Positions 11,231 through 22,687 of a stretch of DNA of 64,000 nt are shown here, piece by piece. The notes beneath the pieces were generated by a model. The model was not told the DNA's origin. It saw nothing but the letters and a program-made list of their open reading frames with translations, and ran no database searches. The position numbers and the translations under genes are program-made. The stretch's first letter is position 1. Each line of letters opens with the position of its first letter. Origin of the DNA: Carnegiea gigantea (taxonomy: Eukaryota > Streptophyta > Magnoliopsida > Caryophyllales > Cactaceae); contig JAKOGI010000430.1 in assembly GCA_029747015.1 (NCBI GenBank), positions 517,501-581,500 of the forward strand, in the 5' to 3' direction.

Positions 11231-11790
11231 AAGTAGAGCTGAAAAACAAGTCAGATCAGGTTTGATTTATATTTGTATCAAACTTAAATGGATTGAAAAT
11301 ATATCGATTTGAACCCAATTCGTTTATTAAATGGGTTGCAAAACTTTGACATATACCCATTTAATGTTTAAATAGGTTGACCTTATTTTGAAAATCCTTC
11401 AACCTTTTTTTCTGACCCATTCGTCCATTTAGCTTTAAACCAATACCTAATTATATATTATAAAAAATTAAGTTTACATAAAATATCAAGCAATTACTTT
11501 TTAAAGTTCCCCGAATTCATTACAATTCACTTTTCTATAAATATTTTAAATTTTTTTGTTCTTAATTATCAAATAAAAATATAAAGTAGTAAATGTTAAA
11601 TGAGTTATCAAGTTGACATTTTTAACATATTTAATTAAATGGGTTAAATATGTATTTTTATGTATAAATCAATTTAATTAAACAGATTAAAAAATCTATA
11701 CCGAAATCCATTTAACTTCTTATCAGTAATCATATCGGCTTAGTTTTGCTGATAAGCACAAGCCCATTAGCCATTGCATTTCGATTCGGA
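11231..11790. repeat. AAATGGGTT-rich dispersed repeat, probable hAT-type MITE
   Basis: Contains AAATGGGTTG, CCATTTAA and similar motifs of the type seen in the delimited hAT-type element at 56028-58131. Ends and target duplication are not clear. Confidence 0.4.
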
Positions 11791-11807
11791 GTAGATCAAA
11801 AAAATTT

Positions 11808-11997
11808 AGACCCTATTTTGTACGTAAAATAGAATGGAACAGAATCAAAAAATGATCTTTGAGAGACGAAGAGTGGAATTTGAATTTTAAACTCATGTGT
11901 TTGAAGAGAAAAGAAATAGAATCAAGTTCTAGTCCTTGTACTTGGATAATCACATCTATTTTATTTTAATAGAAATAATAATGATTACTAATGATTC

Positions 11998-12034
<37 letters not shown>

Positions 12035-12858
12035 TAATAATAATAATAATAATAATAATAATTAATAAGAACAATAATAATAATTAACATTATTATTACT
12101 AATAATAACAATTATTATAATTAAAAAGAATTGCTATTAATATTATTATTAATTAGTAATAAGAATCAATAATAATAATTAATAATAAAAGTAATAATGA
12201 CTATTATAATAATAATTGTTATTAATTAATAATAATTATTGATCATAATAATAATAATTGTTAATATTAATATTAGTATTAACATTAATAACTATTATTA
12301 ATTATTAATATTAACAATAACAATAATTATTGTTATTAATATTGATAATTTTTGATATTTTAATAATATTTAATACTTAAAATATATTATTATAATGAAA
12401 ATAAAAAACTAGTTAATTAATATTAGTACCCATAATTATTATTAATCATAATAATAATTATCAATAATAATAATAATTAATAATAATAATTAATAATATT
12501 AATAATAATTAATAATAAAAATGATAATTTAATAATAATATTAATAATAATAATTAATAATAATACTATTAATTAATTAATTAATAATAGCAACAACAAC
12601 ATGAACAAGAACAAGAAGAAGAACAAGAAGAACAAGAACAACAGTAGCAGCAGCAGCAACAACAACAGCAACAACAACAACAATAACAACAACAACAACA
12701 ATAGTAATAATAATAATAATAGTAATAATAATGTTGATTCCAAGGGATTGGAGACTTGAACCCCTTGAAAATGAGAAAGTTCAAGTTCCTTAAGATTGGA
12801 AGGAGAGGGAGGGGGAACTTGATTGTTCTCATGCATTAACACACAAACTAAGACTTAA
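11808..12858. mobile_element. Degenerate Tourist-like MITE with expanded (TAA)n core
   Basis: Its right part (GGAACTTGA, GACTTGAACCCC, GTTCAAGTTCC) matches the right part of the better-preserved element at 41752-43115, and both share a very long (TAA)n-type interior (here about 11998-12735). Terminal repeats are decayed, so limits are approximate. Confidence 0.45.
11998..12735. repeat. (TAA)n / (AAC)n imperfect microsatellite
   Basis: About 740 bp of TAA, TTA and later CAA/CAG-type trinucleotides. The poly-Leu and poly-Tyr/Cys open frames on the minus strand (12573-12842) are artefacts of this repeat. Confidence 0.93.
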
Positions 12859-12907
12859 TTGAATAAAAAAATATTAGATTTAAATAATCTAAGTTTTTAG
12901 GAATTAC

Positions 12908-13143
12908 GGACCTGTTCTTTTCGTAGGTAAATTAGGTGGGTAAAAGGGTGAAGTAGGTTGAGGTAGGTTAAAGTAGGGTGAAGTGGGTTGAATTTTTTTT
13001 ATGTGATAAATTAAACTTGGTTAAAATAGTGAAAGTAGGTTAAAGTAGGTTGAGCTAGGTTGAAGTGGATCGAAGTAGGATGAAGTTGGTTAAAGTGGGT
13101 TGAGGTTGGTATTTTAGAATTGACCCATGAAAAGAACAGGGCC
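12908..13143. mobile_element. MITE, GG-CTGTTCTTTT family, 236 bp
   Basis: Starts GGACCTGTTCTTTTCGTAGG, ends CATGAAAAGAACAGGGCC, and is flanked by TAC on both sides (12905-12907 and 13144-13146). The interior has GGTTGAAGT repeats. Exactly the same length as the copy at 10070-10305. Confidence 0.8.
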
Positions 13144-13146
13144 TAC

Positions 13147-13712
13147 ATCACAAGTAATCTGAACTCGGTAAAAAACCCTAGCGGCCAAAACTATCAGCTT
13201 ATTTACAATTATTTATACTCAAAAAGATTAGGCAAGTAGTGAATCGAAATCGGGACAACTACTAACGATTTTTTTGAATATCAATTATTTAAAATAGTAG
13301 AGGGTCCTTTTGTAAATTCAGATTATTCATGACCTAACATCCAAAGCACAAACTATTTAAATCCAATAATATTCCAATAACAGTTAGAGAATGGAAACGC
13401 TTGTGGTCAGGTGGGGCCGCGCATCCCACGCGTGCTAATGTTTCACTGGCACCGGGAGAAAAATATTCAAGTTTAGTGCTTTATGTTTCCTTAAAAAAAA
13501 AAAAAAGAAAAGAAAACAAGCATAGTGATTTATGCTGCATAACGTACTGCTTTATCATTGACTTTTTATGCATAATTGAGTCTCAGTTTGCCTTCCATTA
13601 TAGGAAGGAGGCAAGATAAAATTACAATCGATATACAACAAGTAGGTTAGTAATTTTCTACTACAAATTCACTCTAAGTGAAAACACGAATATTTATATA
13701 CAAATAATTAAG
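13147..13712. other. Spacer, no gene seen
   Basis: Non-repetitive AT-rich sequence with one 72-codon open frame (13401-13619) that has no recognisable domain and contains a poly-A-derived Lys run. Confidence 0.4.
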
Positions 13713-13800
13713 TGGGTGTCAATTAGCTCAATTGGTAAAGTCCCCAAGAGTTGTTGCTATAAACCTAGATTCAAAAATACTACATACATTTGATCTTTAT
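13713..13800 (+). repeat. tRNA-derived SINE-like head
   Basis: TTAGCTCAATTGGTAAAG resembles the A box of a tRNA gene and is followed about 45 bp later by GATTCAAAAAT, a weak B box. The intervening sequence does not fold as an obvious cloverleaf, so it is not called a tRNA gene. A SINE with these internal promoter boxes is the best reading; the 3' end is not visible. Confidence 0.3.
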
Positions 13801-14230
13801 GCATCATTTACACTGAAAAATATACAGACGATCAGATAAAGCGTTTTTGGGGATGATCTTGTTCCATACCTCAATCAAGGCAAAAATTTCTAAGTGGTTC
13901 TCGTGTGATTTTGGCCAAGAATACGTTTGGGCAAGTGCTACCTCTGAAAATTTTCTGTCTTATTATCCGACAAGCTTTGCAATTCTGAGTTCCGATTTCA
14001 GGAACGTAAAGGGACTATCGGGTGATTTCAGAATAATACATGCCAGTCATGGACTCAAAATTTCAGATACCATTTGAAGGGTCAGTACTTGGGTACCAGG
14101 GACTAACATCTGAACAGAAAAGCCCCAATTGACAAAAGCATGTATATAATAATCCCAACTAGGATTCAGGAATTACCCAAAAAACGAATACGTTCAAGTC
14201 TTTCACACATAATAAGAAATAGAAACCCAA

Positions 14231-14233
14231 CCC

Positions 14234-14264
<31 letters not shown>

Positions 14265-14272
14265 AAAAAAAA
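14231..14272. repeat. Homopolymer junction C24-A18
   Basis: Twenty-four C followed by eighteen A, about 90 bp past the stop codon of the membrane-protein gene. Similar junctions occur at 47941 and, inverted, at 27182. Confidence 0.95.
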
Positions 14273-14363
14273 CCCGGCAACATCACATACAGAATGTATT
14301 ACAAATGCCTCCTTCAAAAGCTTCAATTTTTGCATCAAAATTTCTTAATAAAATCAAATGAAA

Positions 14364-14867
14364 TCAAACTTGAAAAGGCCAAGGCCAGTTCTTCAAATCA
14401 TCCTCTTTGCCAGTCCCCACATTCCCACTTCCCACACTCCCATCAACAAACGCATGGTACCTCAAAACAAAGGCCAAACTCATAACAACCCACTCAAGGC
14501 AGAACATCAACACACAGAGTCCCCCTGCAAGCTTCAAAATCACAGCCCCATCCTCCTCCCTCACGTATGACTTCAACGCGGCGAGGAAGTTGGCGGTGGT
14601 GGTGAAGATTAGGACCGACACGGACCCCTGGAAGATGGCTGTTAGGACTGTGGCCACCATGTGGAACGCGTACCATTTGTGGGACCCACTTGAGGAGGCG
14701 GCGGACCCTGAGACTGCCCCTGCGATTGTGATGACGTGGAGCAGGATCAGGAGGAGCCCAACGGCCGAGGGCACGAGGCGGAGCGAGAGGGTTAGGAAGA
14801 TGCAACTTGAGGCCGCCCCGAGGAGGATGTAGTTGCATAACAGGAAGATTTTGTGGGTGGTACCCAT
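14364..14867 (-). CDS. Small four-helix plant membrane protein, function unknown
   Basis: An intact, apparently intronless frame of 167 residues from ATG 14867; an upstream in-frame ATG at 14966 would add 33 hydrophilic residues. I prefer the inner start because the core begins MGTTHKIFLLCNYILLG, already the first membrane helix, and the extra residues look like translated leader. Hydrophobic segments lie at about residues 7-29, 32-54, 68-95 and 108-135. A short charged loop (KSYVREEDG) precedes helix 4, and the acidic tail ends in NWPWPFQV. Composition and hydrophobic periodicity are protein-like, unlike every nearby open frame. I believe it belongs to a conserved plant family of uncharacterised small membrane proteins but cannot name it. 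A TATA-like box lies about 180 bp upstream. The 142-codon open frame on the opposite strand is its shadow. Confidence 0.85.
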   Translation of the reverse strand: MGTTHKIFLLCNYILLGAASSCIFLTLSLRLVPSAVGLLLILLHVITIAGAVSGSAASSSGSHKWYAFHMVATVLTAIFQGSVSVLIFTTTANFLAALKSYVREEDGAVILKLAGGLCVLMFCLEWVVMSLAFVLRYHAFVDGSVGSGNVGTGKEDDLKNWPWPFQV

Positions 14868-15042
14868 TTTTTTGATGATCTCTTCAGTGCCGACTAGGGG
14901 AATTTGTTGAATTTGGTGCAAATTTGAGTGCGCAGTTGATGGAATTGTTGAAATTTGAATGCCCACTTAAGCGAATTTTATGAAAAATTGAGTGAACTTT
15001 TGAATGGAATTGGAGGAAGTGAGTTTGGGAAGAAATTGAGGA

Positions 15043-15052
15043 GTACATATAG
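15043..15052 (-). promoter_or_regulatory. TATA-like box of the membrane-protein gene
   Basis: The minus strand reads CTCTATATGT, 176 bp upstream of the preferred start codon, leaving room for a leader of about 140-150 nt. Confidence 0.45.
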
Positions 15053-15239
15053 AGTTGGCTTCTATTGGGAACAGATGCCAACGGTCATATTTTAAAAATG
15101 ACGAGGGAGGGAGGAATGGAAGGGGCCCAATGTTAACGTTGCAAAAAGGAGCTTTTTCAAATGCAACGGTTATTGCCTTCTACATTGCACCTCGTTGGTG
15201 CCCACGCCCAGTGGCCGAGATGTTTTATGTTATGTGACA

Positions 15240-16320
15240 TGTTGTTAGTGTAATTTTGGATGACAATTGAAAATATCGGGAGGGAAATTTGACTGCTGCC
15301 TCTTTGAAAGTCTTTCTTTATGCATGTAATATTGAAACACAAAAGCATCAATATGTATATCATACTCCTGGGAGCATATACTCCCACGAGCCACATCATC
15401 AAATATATATTAAAAAATTAACATATGACAAATACACGCATGAAAAATATATATATGTGGATATTGAGAGCATGTGCTCCTAGGAGCACCTAAGAAATTG
15501 CCCAAAAGCATATTTACTTACAGCTTGATTATTAACAAGGGCGGATCTAAGGCAGGGCTAGTTCGGCCCATGTCCCCCATTAATGCAATTTTGTCCACCG
15601 AGTTTGTAGTGGAATTGTGATATTACTTCCATTATTGGCAATGTATATCATACACATAAGATTGTGTACTCTCTTCTGTTATGTATATATATTTTTTCAA
15701 CGTGTATTTAACTATTTATCATATAAATAATTTAATATGTGACGCTGATGTGACTTATAAGAGTATGTACTCCTATGAGTATGATATAGACTTTGTCTAT
15801 TATTCCACGTCACATATTATTTTTGTTAGTAGTAATGAGTTTTGATATACGCTGCTTGCTCCACCAGTGGCTTTGGCTCATTCTTCTCGATCCATCTCGT
15901 TGCTTCATTTTCTATTTGATCTGATGACTTTCTTGCTTTTAAAAAAAAAAAAATTTAAATAACCCTGACCTTTATTAGATTTATTAATTACCTGTTTCAA
16001 AAAAAGATTTCCAAGCTTGTACGGTATTATAATACTTTTCTTTTTTATTATATATTTTGATGTTTAATATTTTATTTGATTTTAAGATACACCATGTTGA
16101 TATCAATTTTGTACTTCTTCTCAAATAGGGGGAAGAAAAACACATTTTGACTATCAATCAATATGTTAAGATGCTGAGAGGTGATTGACATTATATTTGA
16201 CGAGAATTTGGAGAAGTTAATTTGGGATTAAAAGATTTCGTCTTCTGTTGGATGATATTTTAAGTTTATGTGTTTCCTTTAATTATTGTTCTTTTTCATA
16301 CGTTAGAAGGGAGGGGAATA
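15240..16320. other. AT-rich spacer with palindromic ACTCC/GGAGC segments
   Basis: CATACTCCTGGGAGCATATA (15360-15379) and GTGCTCCTAGGAGCAC (15474-15489) are near-perfect palindromes about 100 bp apart, and ACTCCTATGAGTATGATATA occurs near 15769. They may be ends of small inverted-repeat elements; no target duplication was resolved and no gene is visible. Confidence 0.4.
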
Positions 16321-16339
16321 GAGGAACTTACAGATCTGG

Positions 16340-16740
16340 CAAATGGATTATGGGTCATTCATGTCAGGTCAGGTATGGATCGGGTCTTAGCTTGGTTCGG
16401 GTCACTTTTGGGTCAACTATATTCGACTCGGGTTCGGGTTCGGGTTCGATTCAGGTGAAGTTCGGGTTTGGGTCACTTTTGGGCCAACCATGTTCAGGTC
16501 GGTTTGGGTAAAGTTTGGGTTCGGGTCACTTATGAGTACCATATTCGGGTCGGCCTAGGTTCGGGTCAGGTGGAGTTCGAGTCGAGTCTGTTTCAGATTG
16601 TCTGCAGTATCCTAGTTAGGATTGGGTATGGGTCAAGTGTAATTTAGGCCGGGTGGGACTTAATTCAATATTTGGGTCAATATCGGATTAGGTTTAAATC
16701 GAATCTGGTATAAATCAAATTGGATTAATTTCGGATCATT
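16340..16740. repeat. GGGTTCGGGT-type dispersed repeat
   Basis: Dense GGGTCAGGT, TTCGGGTTCGGG and TTGGGTCAC short repeats, the pattern of the hAT-type elements resolved elsewhere in the window. Ends not resolved. The 87- and 62-codon frames here are repeat translations. Confidence 0.5.
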
Positions 16741-16869
16741 GCATGTTTTCAATGTAGCCATCTTTGGTTCACTCTTAAGTTGTATTTAAAAGATAAAAAT
16801 CATTTAATTAGACAAATGCATTTATTCTAGATTTCTCTTTTAGTTCATATGTTAATGGTTAATTGATTT

Positions 16870-16967
<98 letters not shown>

Positions 16968-16978
16968 CGCGTCTATAT

Positions 16979-17058
<80 letters not shown>

Positions 17059-17075
17059 ATATATATATATATAAT
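16870..17075. repeat. (AT)n microsatellite, about 200 bp
   Basis: Almost pure TA dinucleotides with a short GTGTGTGCGCG island near 16960. The Y/I-repeat open frame is an artefact. Confidence 0.95.
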
Positions 17076-18195
17076 TTATAGAAAATTATATGGGGTTAGT
17101 TCTAAATTTACTAAGAAAGTTAGCAAATTACAAATATAAGTATACAACTCATCCCCACCCCTATATCAAATGCGCTGTGTAATTATCCAAAGGATTATGT
17201 GTCGTTAAGTCAAGTTTTAATCATCTCAATTGAGTTCATGTGATGACAAAATAAGTGGACCAACCTAATATAAATCATTTGTCAATGGTCTCATTTGTGA
17301 GCCGCAATACCAAAATATACTTTGAATAAATGAAAAAAAAAGAAAGAAAATAACGAAATTTTTATTCAGACCCCGCTATTGGTTTATGACTTCAGACCCC
17401 GCTATTGGTTTATGACTTCACGTTTGTTGTATTTGGACTTGGTAAATAAAAACACGTTGATTCAAGTTGACATTTCTAGTAATCGAATCAATCTTCTTTG
17501 ATTGCTTATTAAGTGATCATATATCAAAATTTAAAGATTTGTCTTTGTGATACTAACAACTTGATCTACAATTACTCAATGAGTCAAAACTAAAAAGCAA
17601 TGGCAATATATGAGTATGTGTCAATTACAATTACATTTATGTGATTGTGAATACTCGTTATTGAAACTCGATACTTAGAATTTAATTGTCCAAAATTCAA
17701 ATAAGTCACATTATTATGAGATCATATGCATCGATACATTCTTGTATATGATTTTGTAGAATTAAACATATTATGAAGATGATTTAGAATCATAGATTAG
17801 TAGTGCATAATTTTTGACAGTCATCACAGAATAATATTATAAATTTATAATGATACTGTACATTGTATTAAGTCATTAAGTGAATCAAATAATAAAATAA
17901 GATTGCTAGATCCTAATAAGTTTAATAAATTGTTAATTATATGTATCTTTTCTTAATTCCTATTATGATAAAATATTTTTTCTCTTACATTTTTACTACA
18001 GATCTATCAAATTAAAAACTTAAAACTATCAATTATGTTATTTTTTTCTCTTAAGTTTTTAATTGATTTCATTTGTAAAAATTCCCTCTTAAATTGTTTT
18101 TCTTTTCCCATTTAAATTCAAGTAATTGAGTTTGAAAATTTTCAAAATTTCCCCCAAAAAAGAAAAGACTAAAACCTCTCAAGAAAGAGTTACTA
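17076..18195. other. AT-rich spacer, no gene seen
   Basis: No coding signal. Contains a 26-bp perfect tandem duplication at 17365-17416. Confidence 0.45.
17365..17416. repeat. 26-bp perfect tandem duplication
   Basis: Two adjacent copies of a unit beginning TTCAGACCCCGCTATTGG. Confidence 0.95.
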
Positions 18196-18500
18196 CTTAT
18201 TCGGGTAAAATTGAGTTGGATAAGAATCAGATCGGTTTAAATGGGGTACGGTTTGGTTCGGGTTCGGGTTGTCCATTTTCGGTTCACTTTAGGTCAGGTC
18301 GCTACGGATTGGGTTTGAATTAGGTCGAGTCATGTCGGCTGTGGGTCATTTCGGGTCATACTACAATTCGGGTTTCGTTCGGTTCTAGATCGGTTTACTT
18401 CGGATGCTCGGGTCCAAATCGGTTAATCCCATTTCGACTATCAGTTCGGGTATGGATCCGGGTTGTTCGGTTCGAGTTGTGGGTCTCGGGTTAGTTTTGC
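18196..18500. repeat. TTCGGGTTCGGGTT-type dispersed repeat
   Basis: Same short-period GGTTCGGGT/GGGTCA composition as 16340-16740. Ends not resolved. Confidence 0.45.
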
Positions 18501-19056
18501 CTGGTTTAGTAGCTTAAAGCCCATCTTCAACCTTGTATCTCAGGCTCTTAAGATTGACTTGAAGATGGTCCAGATGGTGTATCTGATCTGGCTTTGGACG
18601 GCTAGTGCTCTTTTTTGAGTTTTGATCAATGGAATTCCCTTTGTTCTAGTGATCAACATTATATAAAAAAGATTTGGTAACTCGGAAGGAAATTAAAAAT
18701 AGGGTGATAGAACTAGTAATATTTTAGAATAAGCAAGTATATTGGCTATGAATCTCTTAGAAAATATAATGGTTGAGTAATCATCATGAAATGCAGCTCC
18801 TCAAGAAAATTTACCGGCTCCCCCTGATCATTGAGACTTTTTTCCTGAACTAATGTTGAGAATTACGCCACCAAAGTATTTGGTGAAGTAGTAATTCTTT
18901 TCTATAAGGACTACTTTTAGACACAGTTTAAACCTAGACAAATTATATAGAAAGAAAATCTAACACTATATATAAAAGAAATGTTGTTAAAATTTTGCTC
19001 CCCTTGATTTTAGGAAGCCAACTTTATCACCACCGTTCACATAATATATCATATCC

Positions 19057-19631
19057 AGGGATGTGCCAAAAAAAAAAAACCGAAATCGAAAAACCGAATC
19101 GAAAAACCGGTTAACCGTACAAATTTTTCAAAACAAATCAGTTCAGTTAACAGAACCAAAAAAAGATTTCGGTTTTCGGTTCAGTTATGGTCGAACGAGT
19201 TGAAAAATCAGTTAACCGGTTTGGTTATGGTTCGGACGGTTTGAAAATTCGGTTAACGGTTAACCGAACTAAAATTAATTTTTTTTTCAAAAAATCTATA
19301 CATAAAAAATTAAAAAAATTAGGTAAGAAAGTGTATTTTTTAATTATTTATGAATGGTAACCAAAATTTAGTCTTTATAAAAAAAAATTTAACATAAGAA
19401 ATGGAAAATTTTGGTAAGAAAGTATACGCTTTTATTTATTTGTGAACAGTTAACCACTAATCAAACCGAAAACCAGTTAACCGACTTTTTGGATTCAGTT
19501 ATGGTTCAGGTTTTGGACGTACCGAAGTTTTCGGTTTGATTAAAGTTCGAAATTTTCTTGAACCGAAAACCCTATTAGCCGATTTTTAGTTAACTGAAAC
19601 TTCGGTTAATCGGTTTTCCACACCCCTAAAT
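19057..19631. mobile_element. hAT-type MITE with AACCGAAA repeats, about 575 bp
   Basis: Ends AGGGATGTGCC and CCACACCCCTA are inverted repeats. TCATATCC occurs immediately before the element (19049-19056) and again at 19632-19639, a probable 8-bp duplication with 3-4 extra bases at the right edge. The interior is CGGTTAACCG/CCGAAAACC-rich. Confidence 0.65.
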
Positions 19632-22214
19632 TCATATCCATCTTAGCCGTTGAAAGAATTATGTTTTTTCTGATTTTTAAAATTTGATAATTAAGTTATT
19701 TAACCCTCCCTTGCCCTTATTCCCACACTTTCTACAGGTGATTGCCTCTCTATCTCTCTCTCCCAATAACTTCTCACAGTCTAAGAATTGATGGTGCTCT
19801 CTATTTGAAATTAACTATCGCATACTTCCACTTTTATATGTCTCCACCCTCCTCATATCCCTAGGACGCAAAGCAGTTTATTCCATATTCTTAAATGAGG
19901 ACACAATGGTTAGCGCTTTTTTATTTGTTCATTAAAAAAGTTTCTTAGTTATTCCTATTTTTACGCCTTTTTGGTGGGTTTCTTTGGGAGGGGGTTGTGA
20001 AAAGAGGACACTAAAAATTTCCACAATCATTCTCGCAAACTCCTCTCCACAGTGGCCATTGACTATCATCAAGTTTGAAACTATGATATACTTGCTGATA
20101 GAGTTGATGTTATGTGAACTAAACCAATTAAAATGTATTTTATGGATAGTGTTGGCAATTTTTGACCATTTGATTTTGAATTTTACATATTAGTCGCTTC
20201 TAAATTTAGTAATAATCAGTACATATGGGTTAATATCTTTGCCTTTTTTTTGTAGAGGTTAATATCTTTATGAGTTCTTCAACAACTCATAATCTAACTT
20301 AGTATATTAGGGTTTATTCTAACTATTTGGTGTTTAAATCTCTAAATTGGACTTTATTTCCAAAATTCAGTTTTGACTGACACCATGCTTATTTTTTAAC
20401 TAAATTATGGCATCAAATTATGCACTATGAATCTTCCTTCTCAATCTCTGTCAACTTTTAAATTGATTTTCACGATTCTATGATTATGTGACTCTAGGAA
20501 TCATGGGATTAGGAGGTAGTTTGGTTATGTGATCATTTGAGTTTTTTTTTGTAGTTTGAGGATAAATCTAAGTTGATTGTTTGGATCCTTTGTGTTTGGG
20601 TGTTGAGTTTTGATTTAACCGGGATCTTCAATGTGCATTTAATTATTTTGATGAGACACTTTGTTCTCTCAATTTCAGCATTTGTTGTTTGTTGCTCCAA
20701 AGACATCGAAGGTAACAAAATTAATTTATCTATAAATTTTTGTCATTAGTTTTTTCATTGAATATTGGACCCTAGGGCCTAGGCAATATAACCATCATCA
20801 ATTTCTTAATTAATGTACAAATTAGAAAGATGAAAAATTAGCCTTTTGTTGGAGGTAAATATATCTGTGATGAAATTTGTTGCAATACATATGATTTCTT
20901 TATTTTGGTTTGGAAACTTCAATGATGACTTTTTTCCCTTCTTTGTTTGTTGTTCCATAGGTACTTCTATAATTATTGCTGAACTATAGTCCTTTCTTTT
21001 AACTGTTTGTATAATTTGGTTTCCTTTATATTTTCCTTTTTTTGTTTGTACTTTAGGAAAAGGTGGTTCAAAATTGAAACAAAACCATTTCTCATTACCA
21101 TAGGTGATGCCTTTAGTGGTAGAAGGATTGGTAATCAGTTTAATTGCACCTTTTTAATGTATTATAGATTATAGATGAGTTGTATATCCTATAGATTACC
21201 GTAACTCATTCTCTTTTTTATCCCTTGCACCGGTATTAGAGAGCTCTACCATGAATGCATGGTGGCCTTACTACTTATATGGTGAGGGCCTATGGAATGA
21301 GGACCTATGTGGGTGTTGTTGTCCGCCATGGTCTAGAAGCTACTTAAAAACGGAGAAGTGAGAACCTTGATATTTAGACGAGCTTGTGATGTAGGGATGG
21401 TACGATCTTGAACTTGGAACCTTCGGGGATGTCTGCACAATTGGGTCGTCCCCATATGGGGTGGAGGTGAAAGAAATTAGAAACCTATCCTTTAGGGGGA
21501 GGCATCCGAGGATTCGATTGTGTTGGTGTAATGGATTTGTGCAACACCCTCCTCCAACAAAACCAAAGAGAGACAATATACAGAATTTGTGAAGAATTGG
21601 AGTGTATTAGAGTTTCAAAATTATTGAAGGGTTTACTCTAGGTTAGCGTTATTGGTTGTGTCTCCCCCCTTCCTCCTAAAAAATGTGCGAGCTAGTGTAG
21701 CTTGACCTTTTGTTTGGCCGGGCAGAATTTAGATTGATGTAATTGATGAATAATTACATAACCTTCTATATGTTCACAAATATTAAATGTTTATTACGAG
21801 GTCTAATTAGCTTAGTATGATAATAAATGCATCCATGGTTTTAATTCTTCCTATGTTTTCGTCACATATTTTGCAAATGTAATCTACAATAAATTTCCGT
21901 AAAGAAAACTAAATAAACACTAATTTGCGTTACTAAGGTTAACAACGACCTCTTTAAACCAGACTTCTTCTCTTTTTCCCCCCCAATTGCCAAAATGCAT
22001 ATGTATGATACAAATTATGTATCTTTTTTTTCTCTTTATTCATCTCTTGGATAAACAGGATCAACAAGAATTTTCTTAAATACTTGCAATTAAGAGCCAA
22101 ATAAAAACTTGGTTTGCTGATTGAAACTTTGGAACTTGATATATTTTAGGCTCAAATAGGTAGAGGGTGTTATTGTCAATATGACAATGTTGAGTGTTTA
22201 TTCTACAGAAAAAA

Positions 22215-22260
22215 ATGTTATATATGTACACACACATACACACACACGCACACACATGCA
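22215..22260. repeat. Short CA microsatellite
   Basis: About 45 bp of CACACA with ATG/ACG interruptions. Confidence 0.8.
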
Positions 22261-22687
22261 TATTTTCATGACAATTTAGAAATAACAAGTGAAGGTTATA
22301 GAGAATGGACATTAATAATGATGTAATATTATTTTTAAAATATCCATTTTATTATTTAAAAATTCAAATCCGGTGCAACGTCCGGATACATACTCAAAAA
22401 AACATGTATGCTTGAAACTTCTTTTATTAAAAAAAAGGTCTCAAAGAAAAAAGGATATAGGAGTGATAATGTTTTCACTACTCGCCCCAATTCTTTTGAA
22501 TTAAACTAAAATTTTTATTATTTCTTTATATCAACTTATTGACGTCGACCCAATAATTATTCAATGATATTTTCAAAGTACTATTTACTTATTCAAAAAC
22601 TTAATCCCAAGGCAATGCATGGGTCTTGACTAATTGAAAGGGAAAAAAGAAGTAGAAGAATTTTGTTTTTTTTTGAAGAAATCAATT

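Larger units (their letters stand above)
18959..22400 (+). mobile_element. Candidate non-autonomous Helitron
   Basis: The left end TCTAACACTATATATAAAAG after an A resembles plant Helitron 5' ends, and a hairpin-like ATCCGG...CCGGAT (22367-22386) lies where a 3' hairpin would be expected, but the following ACTCA does not match CTRR. The body is AT-rich with no helicase or Rep motif. An hAT-type element interrupts it at 19057-19631. Speculative. Confidence 0.3.

Noticed and set aside
12573..12842. Minus-strand poly-Leu or poly-Tyr/Cys proteins of 83-89 residues
   Set aside because: Produced by the TAA/CAA microsatellite and the arm of a MITE.
13713..13790. Functional tRNA gene
   Set aside because: The B box is poor and no acceptor or anticodon stems pair; at most a tRNA-derived SINE.
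14407..14832. 142-codon frame opposite the membrane-protein gene
   Set aside because: Shadow of the real gene; lacks hydrophobic periodicity or any domain, while the minus strand encodes clear membrane helices.
20533..21576. Short frames (61-78 codons) in the Helitron-like region
   Set aside because: No domain, no start context and no helicase/Rep motifs; background.
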